64,000 nt of DNA, from contig NZ_UHIP01000001.1 in the NCBI RefSeq assembly GCF_900460245.1, positions 1,798,001 through 1,862,000 on the forward strand, written 5' to 3'. The stretch comes from Vibrio fluvialis. GTDB lineage: Bacteria > Pseudomonadota > Gammaproteobacteria > Enterobacterales > Vibrionaceae. A model generated the notes under the pieces. It worked only from the letters and a program-made list of their open reading frames with translations. It ran no database searches and was not told the DNA's origin. Numbering within the stretch: the stretch's first letter is position 1; every line of letters starts with the position of its first letter. This document shows positions 18,790 through 26,666 of the stretch, in pieces. The position numbers were made by a program, and so were the translations under genes.

Positions 18790-18968
18790 TGTGCACCTCC
18801 CGTGGATTGGCCAGCCTGTTGCTGAGTGCCCCGTTTGGGTTTACGCGGCATGAAAAAGCCACATGCAGCCCGCTTTGCCTGCGTCGGCTGATCCCAGGCG
18901 CCACAAATATCTGCTTGCCCGCCCTCTGTGCGGGTAAACTGGCGGCACTGTCCACAATAGTCACTCAT
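18786..18968 (-). CDS. 60-residue Cys-rich small protein
   Basis: A small protein, MSDYCGQCRQFTRTEGGQAD followed by ICGAWDQPTQAKRAACGFF and a basic, Gln/Gly-rich tail. Four cysteines (C5, C8, C22, C36) are spaced like a small metal site (CxxC, C, C). AGGAA precedes the ATG by eight bases, and the stop overlaps the start of the GFA gene, which makes it a real coupled gene. I do not recognise a family. Metal binding or a redox role in support of GFA is inference. Confidence 0.72.
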   Translation of the reverse strand: MSDYCGQCRQFTRTEGGQADICGAWDQPTQAKRAACGFFMPRKPKRGTQQQAGQSTGGAQ

Positions 18969-18980
18969 CGTTACTCTTCC

Positions 18981-19673
18981 TTAAGTTAAGGCAAGCTGCA
19001 CCGCCTGCTCGGCATGAATTTTCGTCGTATCGTACAACGGCACGTCGGTATCGTGCTGCTGAATCAGCAACGCAATTTCCGTACACCCCAGAATCACCGC
19101 CTGAGCGCCACGTCGGTGGAGATCTTCCACAATCTCAACATACTGCGCACGGGACTCCGGTCGAATTGTGCCCAGACACAACTCTTCATATATCACACGA
19201 TGCACCTGCTGCCGTTGTTCTGCATCAGGGATCAACACATCAATACCAAACTGCTGTTGCAGCCTTCCTTTGTAAAACTCCTGCTCCATCGTAAAACGGG
19301 TGCCGAGCAATCCGACGCGCTCAATACCATCTTGTTGCAGCTGTTTCGCCGTCGCATCCGCAATGTGCAGAATCGGAATCGAAATCTGCGCCTCAATCTC
19401 TGGCGCGACTTTGTGCATGGTGTTAGTACAAATCAGCAGAAAATCTGCGCCACCCGCTTCGACCGACTTCGCCGCCTGAGCAAGCAGCTGCGCGGTTTCA
19501 TCCCATTTCCCTTCATGTTGCAGTTTTTCAATCGGCTCAAAGTTGACGCTGTACAGGCAGATTTGCGCCGAATTCAGCTCGCCCAACTCCGCTTTAACGC
19601 CTTCATTGATCGCCTTGTAGTAGCTGAGCGTCGATTCCCAGCTCATGCCACCAATCATTCCGATGGTTTTCAT
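18981..19673 (-). CDS. aspartate/glutamate racemase family protein
   Basis: A 230-residue cytosolic enzyme of the Asp/Glu racemase superfamily, which inverts amino acids without cofactor using two cysteines. The N-terminus MKTIGMIGGMSWEST is diagnostic; the first catalytic Cys is in LLICTNTMH and the second in VILGCTEIALLI. The start at 19673 has AAGGAA six bases upstream. Related proteins include YgeA, a broad-specificity racemase in E. coli. It heads a short operon with the Cys-rich protein and the GFA gene, with a 12-base gap. Confidence 0.92.
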   Translation of the reverse strand: MKTIGMIGGMSWESTLSYYKAINEGVKAELGELNSAQICLYSVNFEPIEKLQHEGKWDETAQLLAQAAKSVEAGGADFLLICTNTMHKVAPEIEAQISIPILHIADATAKQLQQDGIERVGLLGTRFTMEQEFYKGRLQQQFGIDVLIPDAEQRQQVHRVIYEELCLGTIRPESRAQYVEIVEDLHRRGAQAVILGCTEIALLIQQHDTDVPLYDTTKIHAEQAVQLALT

Positions 19674-19717
19674 TGCGTTTCCTTTCATCACCAAACTGCG
19701 TTCTCCATCCTAACAAA

Positions 19718-19742
19718 CCAAGCCGAGATGTAATCGGCTTGG
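19718..19742. promoter_or_regulatory. inverted repeat upstream of the racemase gene
   Basis: CCAAGCCGA gatgtaa TCGGCTTGG, a perfect nine-base inverted repeat with a seven-base spacer and no T run. It lies 45 bases before the racemase start and 121 before the VOC gene, in the position of an operator for either. Confidence 0.4.
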
Positions 19743-19862
19743 CTCACACTTTCCTTTCAATAACGGAGAGAACCTGACTCTTGAGGGCAGTGTCTTTTTG
19801 CCTGATTTGCGTTAAGGTGTGTGACCTAATCTCCCATCGAAAACCTCCAACAAGGGAACAGC

Positions 19863-20285
19863 ATGAAACAGTCGATCATTCACATCAGTATCGTCGTGCA
19901 CGATTATGATGAAGCGCTGGATTTCTACATCAATAAACTCAAATTTGAACTGGTTGAAGACACGTATCAACCTGAGCAGGATAAACGTTGGGTGGTGGTC
20001 TCTCCGCCGGGTTCACAGGGCGTTACTCTGCTGCTGGCCAAGGCATCCAAACCGGAGCAAAAGCCTTTTATCGGCAACCAGACTGGCGGTCGCGTATTTC
20101 TGTTTTTGAATACCGATGATTTCTGGCGCGACTACCATCGTATGGTCGAAGATGGGATTCACTTTGTCCGCCCGCCGGCCGAAGCCGATTACGGAACCGT
20201 CGCGGTGTTTGAAGATCTGTATGGAAATCTGTGGGATCTGCTGCAAATGAACGACAGCCATCCGATGGCAAAGCGTTCGCACTAA
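19863..20285 (+). CDS. VOC family (glyoxalase/dioxygenase fold) protein
   Basis: A 140-residue member of the vicinal oxygen chelate superfamily. It begins IIHISIVVHDYDEALDFYINKLKFELVEDT and ends AVFEDLYGNLWDLLQ, the classical beta-alpha-beta-beta-beta ends that supply metal ligands (His in IIHIS, Glu in VFED). The middle VSPPGSQGVTLLLAKA fits too. The ATG has AAGGGAA upstream. The substrate is unknown; members include glyoxalases and fosfomycin or bleomycin resistance proteins, none of which is indicated here. Confidence 0.88.
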   Translation: MKQSIIHISIVVHDYDEALDFYINKLKFELVEDTYQPEQDKRWVVVSPPGSQGVTLLLAKASKPEQKPFIGNQTGGRVFLFLNTDDFWRDYHRMVEDGIHFVRPPAEADYGTVAVFEDLYGNLWDLLQMNDSHPMAKRSH

Positions 20286-20422
20286 ATCTGCATGCCAAAA
20301 CGTCAACGCCTGTAATACTGCGGCGTTGGCGCATTCCACACCCCGATGTTGACATTGCGGTTACAAAACAGCGGCATTTCGCACTACAATCTCAGCAATT
20401 TCACGCTTTAGACGAGTCTGCA

Positions 20423-21811
20423 ATGCGCCCATTTTCGCTGGCAATCTGTTTTGTTCTGCTGCTCCCTTGCGCCACACAGGCTCAGAGTGTGCAAGAACAA
20501 TGGCAACAGTTTTATCAGCAAAGCTGGCAATCCCAACCCTTGAGCGTCACTCAGTCACAACTGAGTGATTCACCGCTCGAAGTACTGTTGGAGAGTGCCC
20601 GTTACCCCGATTTTCGCCGCTTCAGTTGGCAGGATATTGAGCAGTTGTATCAGGTGGCGAAAACTTGTCAGCACCCAGCTAAACCGCGCGCTCGCCTTGC
20701 GACAGCGGTAGAGTTTGAACTGGTACTGTGCAATAACCAACCGCTGAGTCATCACTGGTTCGCCAGCCACGAACCGCTCCACCCGGCCGGAGGCAGTTAC
20801 GCCGATCGCTATCTGGCACACTACCCGACGTTGGTACCCGGTTCCGCACTGGCACGTTATCTGACGATTGGTCATAAGCAGCACCCTTTGCATGCTCCGC
20901 TCGCGGGCCTGTCTTCTCAGGGGCGGGATAGTCTGCTCAATGGTTATCGCGCCTGGCTGGAGGGCAACACGCTCTGGCTCAGTGGTGAGCAGGGTTGGAA
21001 AACGATCGACGCCGCGCACTGGCTGCCCCTTGCTAAGCAGTTGAAGCTTGATCTGCACGCGCAAAACTGCACGTTTCGTTACAGCAACCTGTGTATGGCG
21101 TCCATTGAGGCGAGCGCCCGATGGCTTACTCTGTTAGTCAGTGCGCTCATCGCAGCCGTCACGTTTCTGCTCGTCAAATCACTCTATACACGTCGTCAGC
21201 ACAGCCGCGAAAAACGCTTTGTGCTGCAACTGCTCACGCACGAATTACGCACGCCGATCACCAGCCTGGGGCTGACTGTCGAGCTGTTCCGCGAGCAGTT
21301 TGATCAATTATCGCCAAACACTCAGGATACCGTGTGGCGGCTGATGTCCGATCATCAGCGTCTCACCCAACTGACAGAAAACAGCAAAGTCTACCTGAGT
21401 GCCCGCCGCTCAGAGCCACTGCTTAAACAGACGGCGTCGCTGGATGACTGGCTGAGCCACATCGCGGAGAAACACGGATTGAGTTATCAACTGAATGACG
21501 AACGTGAGCTGGCGCTGCCTTTTTACTGGCTGACTATCTGTCTCGACAACCTGATCAACAACGCTCGTCAACATGGCAAAGGGCCGATATTACTTAAGGC
21601 CGAAGTGGCGGAGACGCTCAGGATTGAAGTTCGCGATGGCGGTGAGTTGCCTTCGTCGTTCACGCGCTGGCTGCGCCGCTTTCAGCCGCAATCGGACACC
21701 AACAACATGGGCATCGGGCTGAGCATCGTGGCTCATCTGATGTCGATGATGGGTGGCAGACTGCGCCTTCATCGCCACCCCACCCGCTGTATTCTGGAGC
21801 TGCCGTTATGA
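20423..21811 (+). CDS. vxrA: VxrA/VbrK-type sensor histidine kinase (DUF3404)
   Basis: A 462-residue sensor kinase. The start at 20423 gives a signal peptide MRPFSLAICFVLLLPCATQA; the frame before it is not protein-like. The periplasmic sensor, about 22-230, is the DUF3404-type domain of VxrA (V. cholerae) and VbrK (V. parahaemolyticus), with four cysteines (82, 103, 216, 224). One TM (about 233-252) leads to HisKA with LLTHELRTPIT (His273) and an ATPase domain with LDNLINNARQHGKG and MGIGLSIV. VbrK/VxrA respond to cell-wall stress and beta-lactams. It overlaps vxrB by four bases (ATGA). The call rests on domain type plus the VxrB-VxrC neighbours. Confidence 0.87.
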   Translation: MRPFSLAICFVLLLPCATQAQSVQEQWQQFYQQSWQSQPLSVTQSQLSDSPLEVLLESARYPDFRRFSWQDIEQLYQVAKTCQHPAKPRARLATAVEFELVLCNNQPLSHHWFASHEPLHPAGGSYADRYLAHYPTLVPGSALARYLTIGHKQHPLHAPLAGLSSQGRDSLLNGYRAWLEGNTLWLSGEQGWKTIDAAHWLPLAKQLKLDLHAQNCTFRYSNLCMASIEASARWLTLLVSALIAAVTFLLVKSLYTRRQHSREKRFVLQLLTHELRTPITSLGLTVELFREQFDQLSPNTQDTVWRLMSDHQRLTQLTENSKVYLSARRSEPLLKQTASLDDWLSHIAEKHGLSYQLNDERELALPFYWLTICLDNLINNARQHGKGPILLKAEVAETLRIEVRDGGELPSSFTRWLRRFQPQSDTNNMGIGLSIVAHLMSMMGGRLRLHRHPTRCILELPL

Positions 21812-22458
21812 ACACCCTGCTGTTGATTGAAGATGATACGCTGCTTGGTCAGGGACTGGTGACGCTGTTCGAGTCACAAGGGTATCAGTGCTTGTGGGTT
21901 CAGGAAGCCCGTCAAGTAGAGACTTTGTGGTACAAGGTCGATTTAGTGATCCTTGATCGCCAACTGAATGACGGGGATTCGCTCCGGCATCTGCCGCAAT
22001 GGCTACAGCGCAAAGCACTGCCGGTTATCATGCTGACTGCCAAAGTGGAAACCGAGGAGAAAGTGGCCGGATTAATGGCTGGGGCCAAAGATTATGTGAC
22101 CAAGCCGTTTGCACATGAAGAGTTAGTGGCGAGGGTGATCAGCCAGCTCAGACCGCTCGGCACCAGTTCCCTGCAATATGGCGAGATCCACATTGAACTC
22201 GCCAAACGAGAGGTGATGACAAACGGGCAAGCCGTTGTGCTCAAGCCAAAAGAATTTCAGCTTCTGGTGTTGCTGGCGCAGAATCCGGGCCGGGTTTTTC
22301 ATCGCGACGAACTGCTCAACAAAGTGTGGGGCTATGAAGCTTTTCCCAGCACCCGCACGATTGACAACCACATTCTTCGTTTAAGGCAGAAACTGCCGCA
22401 ACTCAATATCGAAACTTATCGCGGTGTTGGCTACCGACTCAATGAGGCACCGGAATGA
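21808..22458 (+). CDS. vxrB: VxrB/VbrR-type response regulator
   Basis: A 216-residue OmpR/PhoB-family regulator. Receiver: LLLIEDDTLLGQG, phosphoacceptor Asp50 in VDLVILDRQLNDG, Thr in VIMLTAKVE and Lys in KDYVTKPFAHEE. DNA-binding winged helix: VVLKPKEFQLLVLLAQNPGRVFHRDELLNKVWGY and RTIDNHILRLRQKL. In V. cholerae VxrB controls biofilm, type VI secretion and cell-wall homeostasis; in V. parahaemolyticus VbrR induces a beta-lactamase. No beta-lactamase gene lies nearby here. It starts within the stop of vxrA and ends within the start of vxrC, so the three are translationally coupled. Confidence 0.92.
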   Translation: MNTLLLIEDDTLLGQGLVTLFESQGYQCLWVQEARQVETLWYKVDLVILDRQLNDGDSLRHLPQWLQRKALPVIMLTAKVETEEKVAGLMAGAKDYVTKPFAHEELVARVISQLRPLGTSSLQYGEIHIELAKREVMTNGQAVVLKPKEFQLLVLLAQNPGRVFHRDELLNKVWGYEAFPSTRTIDNHILRLRQKLPQLNIETYRGVGYRLNEAPE

Positions 22459-23270
22459 ATTACCTGCGTTTGCTATTTCCCGTCGCATTGGGGCTATCGT
22501 GCCATGTTGAGGCGGGCTGGTTTCCAGACTCACCATTGCAAAAAACCTATTTGGCACTGGCTGAACACCAGCCCAATCTGGCGTGGCAAGAGTTGCAGAT
22601 TGCACTCGGCGAACAGCAGCTCGATCCCCGGTACTGGCATGCGGCGAAACAAGCCATGTTAACGCAGACTCATTGCGGTAAAGCGTTGCGCGCAGAGCCA
22701 GTACAAGTCGCATCTGGCGTCAGCGTCAGTTTCATTCGCCGCTCAGGTGTGGCCTCTCAAGGGTATCAGATCAAACTGAGCGCCGATTCGGTCCCCTCTT
22801 CCGTGCCCGTTGAACTTGTGGCTCCTTCGGGAGAGTCGTTGCTAGTAGGCCAATTGGCCCCGAGCGCCGAATATCAGGAAATCGAAACCAGCGAAATGCT
22901 CACTCCGCCACCGTTTGGGCTCTATCAGCTTAAACTCGGCACCAATCGCTACCCTTTGGTTGTCTCGGTCGATGATTCACAACCTTGGTTGAGTGTGAAC
23001 GTGCAGACTCATACCCTGTCACTGAGTCTGCCTGAGACCGTTGCAGGATGCGCAGACCCCGTAGCAAACTGGCTGTGGCTGGATGAACACTATGACATGG
23101 TCAAGCTATCGACCGTCATCACCTCAACACAAACGTCACTGCCCGGCACTGGGCAAACTCCCTTTACGGCCAGACACCTCAGCGCAGTAGCAACACAGTT
23201 CGAATATCAGCATGGCGTAAAGGTGGAGTACGTGCAAAGGATAGCCATCCCGTTACCGCAGGAGCCATAG
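22455..23270 (+). CDS. vxrC: VxrC-type DUF2861 periplasmic protein
   Basis: A 271-residue protein with a signal peptide (MNYLRLLFPVALGLSCHVEAG). After it come AWFPDSPLQ-like sequence (GWFPDSPLQKTYLAL), helices rich in Gln and a mainly beta C-terminal half; this pattern and its place after vxrB match the DUF2861 protein VxrC, which assists the VxrAB pathway. Two cysteines (in THCGKAL and VAGCADP) may pair. It overlaps vxrB by four bases. I did not see genes matching VxrD or VxrE downstream. Confidence 0.83.
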   Translation: MNYLRLLFPVALGLSCHVEAGWFPDSPLQKTYLALAEHQPNLAWQELQIALGEQQLDPRYWHAAKQAMLTQTHCGKALRAEPVQVASGVSVSFIRRSGVASQGYQIKLSADSVPSSVPVELVAPSGESLLVGQLAPSAEYQEIETSEMLTPPPFGLYQLKLGTNRYPLVVSVDDSQPWLSVNVQTHTLSLSLPETVAGCADPVANWLWLDEHYDMVKLSTVITSTQTSLPGTGQTPFTARHLSAVATQFEYQHGVKVEYVQRIAIPLPQEP

Positions 23271-23353
23271 CTGCACCAATAGAGACAATGCGGTGACAAT
23301 CGTCAGTGTCACTCTGGCTGTAATAGTGACATTCATTGACACAGGAATTCACT

Positions 23354-25618
23354 ATGACTCATCCATTGCTCTCTTGGGCTCCACTTTCACTGATGGCGCT
23401 GACACTCTCCGTGCATGCCGCCCCTGTCACGCTCAATAGTGACCAGCAGCAGATTCAAATTTCACCCGACAACCTCGCGATCCTCTGGAACGGAATTCAC
23501 GTCAACAGCGCGGCGCTAAGCGTTAACCAGCAGCCGCAGCAGGCTTCAAACATTGAGGCCACCAGCGCTCGGTCAGCGCGTTGGCAGCTCCGGCCAAGCC
23601 AGATCAACGTCTCGGCCACACTCGATCGCGATGGACTAGAACTGAGTTTCGCTCCCGCGGCTCAGCCGCGGATCACGCGTAATCATCCCGTCACCTTGCG
23701 CTGGTTTGATCTGCCGCAGCGCGACACCGATGCCCTGTTACTGCCATTTAGCGAAGGGATGCGCATTCCGACAGACAACCGCACCTGGAGCGACTTTCTG
23801 ATCGACAACTATTCCGGAGCCAACACGACTCAGGATCTCAAAATGCCGTTCTGGACTGCGCAGCAGGGAGCGAATTTTGTTTCGGTGCAGTTGCTTAGCG
23901 CCACTAACAATACGCTGACCTTCTCCCAAGCAGATGAACGTCTCGACATGCAGGCTGATCATCAGTTCACTGTTCTGAATCAGCATGATCCGTTTCAGGT
24001 TCGCTTGTCGCTCGGCAAACATGCGCTTGATGGTGCGAAAGCCTATCGCCAGTGGCGCAAACAGCATCAGCAATCGACACCATTGCAACAACAAGTGGCG
24101 CGCAACCCCGCCATTTCCCGCTTGATTGGTGCCAGTCAGGTATATCTGTTCGGGCAAGGTTTGCTGAGCACACAAGATGTACGCGACTGGTGGGGGCTGA
24201 ACGACTGGTATCTCAATGCCTCTACGTTATCTGTCGATCCTGCCAGCCGTAAAGAACTGCAAGCTCTGAAAGCAAGGCGAGACGGATTCAGCCGCTACCA
24301 TCAACAATTGCTGGTCGATGCATTGAACAATTCGCTGGCAGCGCGATTCGCCGCTTCCCCGCCGACCTTGAGCAACAACGCAATTGCAGCACAGTTTGAT
24401 GCGGCTCAAAAGCAAAAGCGTTGGCTCGCCTCCGCCGCGGCGCGCTACCTCTCAGCGCCTGAGCGCTGGGGGCAAGCGTTAACATCAGAAATGGTCAACA
24501 CCTTGCAATCTGCCGGGCTGACTCAGTTATGGCTCGGTTTTGACAACTGGATGCCGGCCTTCTATCAACCCGACGCTGTTGAGCAGGCTAAAAAGGCGGG
24601 CTTTTTAGTGGCCACTTACGATTCGTACAACACCGCTATTCCCCTTGGCGTGAACGACAGTTGGCTCACCGCGCAGTTGCCCGGCGAAATGCGCGAGCAA
24701 TGCGCCATCGAACGAGCCAGTGGCGAAAAGCAGCCAGGCTTTCGTGGCCAAGGTAACTACCTCAATCCAAACTGTCACTTAGCGTATGTGCAGCAGCGCG
24801 TGCTCGATATTGTCCGCTACGGACACTTCAATAGTCTGTTTGTTGATGTGGATGCCACCGCCATGGCCCGCGAGGATTATCGCGATGCAACCAGTGAAAA
24901 TGCCATGCTCCGTGCGTTTAATCAACGCATGCTGTGGATAAGCGAGCAGCAACGCCTGGTTCTGGGGTCGGAAGATGGCAACAGCCTCACCACACAAGGC
25001 ATCAGTTTTGCTCACGGCCTGGAAACTATCGGCTTTGGTTGGCAGGATAATGAGATGAAGCGCGATACCCGCTCACCCTATTTTCTCGGTCGTTGGTATC
25101 CGAATCACAAACCGGATTTCTTCTTTAAATCAGCAGCAGTTAAAGAGCCATACAAAACTCTGCTGTTTAGCCCGCAGTACCGGGTTCCGCTGTATCAAAC
25201 CGTTTTTCACGACGAGGTGATCAACAGCCATCATTGGCACAGCGACAGCCTTAAATTCAGTAATGTGCAGGCAGAACGCGATTTAACCAGCATGCTCTAC
25301 AACACGCCGCCGATGGTGCACCTGACTCGGGATGAAGCGTTGTCGCCATCAAGCCAGAGAATCAAGGCGCTAAAGCATTACCAGCAAGGATTTTCTCCGA
25401 TCCACCAGCAGCTCTGGAACCAGGCATTGACGGACTTTCAATGGTTGGATGATGTCGGCCAGTTGCAACAAACGACCTTTAGCGATGGCTCCACCATCAT
25501 TGCCAATTTTTCACCGCATTCGCGAAATCACCATGGCGTAACCATCAAGGCGCAATCGGTGCTGGCAACGCTGAGTGATGGTAAACAAATACACTGGACG
25601 GCGATGCCGAATCGCTAA
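23354..25618 (+). CDS. secreted glycoside-hydrolase-like protein
   Basis: A 754-residue protein with a signal peptide (MTHPLLSWAPLSLMALTLSVHA). AGGAA lies six bases before the start. The N-terminal part (to about 240) is beta-rich; from about 385 the sequence looks like a TIM-barrel hydrolase: AGLTQLWLGFDNWMP, then LFVDVDATAM (about residues 496-505) and LGSEDGN (about 537), whose Asp and Glu resemble a catalytic pair as in GH101/GHL-type glycosidases. The C-terminal beta domain follows (TTFSDGSTIIANFSP). The exact family and substrate are not clear. It lies 83 bases after vxrC, so it may be a VxrB target acting on envelope or external glycans; that is inference. Confidence 0.7.
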   Translation: MTHPLLSWAPLSLMALTLSVHAAPVTLNSDQQQIQISPDNLAILWNGIHVNSAALSVNQQPQQASNIEATSARSARWQLRPSQINVSATLDRDGLELSFAPAAQPRITRNHPVTLRWFDLPQRDTDALLLPFSEGMRIPTDNRTWSDFLIDNYSGANTTQDLKMPFWTAQQGANFVSVQLLSATNNTLTFSQADERLDMQADHQFTVLNQHDPFQVRLSLGKHALDGAKAYRQWRKQHQQSTPLQQQVARNPAISRLIGASQVYLFGQGLLSTQDVRDWWGLNDWYLNASTLSVDPASRKELQALKARRDGFSRYHQQLLVDALNNSLAARFAASPPTLSNNAIAAQFDAAQKQKRWLASAAARYLSAPERWGQALTSEMVNTLQSAGLTQLWLGFDNWMPAFYQPDAVEQAKKAGFLVATYDSYNTAIPLGVNDSWLTAQLPGEMREQCAIERASGEKQPGFRGQGNYLNPNCHLAYVQQRVLDIVRYGHFNSLFVDVDATAMAREDYRDATSENAMLRAFNQRMLWISEQQRLVLGSEDGNSLTTQGISFAHGLETIGFGWQDNEMKRDTRSPYFLGRWYPNHKPDFFFKSAAVKEPYKTLLFSPQYRVPLYQTVFHDEVINSHHWHSDSLKFSNVQAERDLTSMLYNTPPMVHLTRDEALSPSSQRIKALKHYQQGFSPIHQQLWNQALTDFQWLDDVGQLQQTTFSDGSTIIANFSPHSRNHHGVTIKAQSVLATLSDGKQIHWTAMPNR

Positions 25619-25829
25619 CGGCAAAGCTGTTGGACAGATTAAAAGGGCGGCGCTGAATTGGTGGCCGTTCTTAGCGTGCACTAGACTTAGGGGCGGTGAT
25701 CTGCCTGTTTGTGACGGCCGAAGTCGTTTTATATCAGCCCCCAACAGCGGATTTTACAACGCGTTTTATTGACCTTTCCTTTGCCATTCCCAAAACAGCT
25801 TGTGGGCAAGGAAAAACCAGGAGCTTGAT

Positions 25830-26402
25830 ATGACCAAGTACAAAATCGGCTATTTCGTCGGGAGTTTGTCATCTACCTCCATCAACCGTAAGCTGGCTCA
25901 TGCGCTGGCTAAACTCAGCCCACCGGAGTTAGAACTGGTGGAAATCCCCATCAAGGATCTACCGCTATACAGCCAAGATTACGACGCAGATTTTCCTGAG
26001 GTAGCAAAAGCGTTCAAACAGGCGATCGCCGATTGCGATGGCCTGCTGTTTGTGACGCCGGAGTTCAACCGCTCCATTCCCGGCGGGCTGAAAAATGCCA
26101 TTGACTGGGCAAGCCGTCCCTGGGGGCAGAACTCGTTTGCCAGCAAGCCTTCCGGCGTTATCGGCACTTCACCCGGTGCTATCGGTACAGCGGTTGCACA
26201 GAGCCAATTGCGCAGTGTGCTCTGTTTTTGTAATTCACCGCTGATGAATACCGTTGAAGCGTATCTGCAATATCACGATGGCATGATAGACGACGATAAC
26301 AATGTCACCGCTGAGCGAACCAAAGCGTTTCTGGAAAACTACATGAAAGAGTTACACCAGTTTGTGATTCGCGTACTCACTGTGCTACCGCGGCAACGCT
26401 GA
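25830..26402 (+). CDS. NADPH-dependent FMN reductase family protein
   Basis: A 190-residue flavodoxin-fold reductase. The start at 25830 has AGGAG upstream and opens with YKIGYFVGSLSSTSINRKLA, the FMN phosphate-binding loop GSLSxxSxNRxL of the NADPH-dependent FMN/azoreductase family. The second FMN contact is FVTPEFNRSIPGGLKNAIDWASRP, a highly conserved signature. GTSPGAIGT follows. It is likely a quinone, chromate or flavin reductase in the cytosol; the physiological acceptor cannot be read. It is transcribed alone, 264 bases before ybiT. Confidence 0.92.
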   Translation: MTKYKIGYFVGSLSSTSINRKLAHALAKLSPPELELVEIPIKDLPLYSQDYDADFPEVAKAFKQAIADCDGLLFVTPEFNRSIPGGLKNAIDWASRPWGQNSFASKPSGVIGTSPGAIGTAVAQSQLRSVLCFCNSPLMNTVEAYLQYHDGMIDDDNNVTAERTKAFLENYMKELHQFVIRVLTVLPRQR

Positions 26403-26532
26403 TAACACAGGACGCAACGCAATAATCCAAGGCGCAGAATGCAGTAAATACCGGGCTTGCAAGCCGATTCGCATCAAGTTGAACGATCATGGGTGATGTT
26501 AATCACAAAAACTGTTACTATCGCGCAGCTTT

Positions 26533-26558
26533 GAAAGTTGGCCCTGGCCAACTTTTTA
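26533..26558 (+). terminator. hairpin terminator or attenuator upstream of ybiT
   Basis: AAGTTGGCC / GGCCAACTT with a two-base loop, followed by TTTACTT. It lies 130 bases after the FMN reductase gene and 110 before ybiT. A second hairpin without T run, CCTCTG / CAGAGG, lies at 26595-26617 in the remaining ybiT leader. Either the first is the terminator of the reductase gene or it belongs to a regulated leader. Confidence 0.55.
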
Positions 26559-26666
26559 CTTATTTACTGTACCCAATCGACTTCGAAGCCTGCTCCTCTG
26601 CCACTTCAGCGCAGAGGCACTGTCACTTCAAGTCAGAACGGGTAGACCAACAACTTGGAATGCCTT

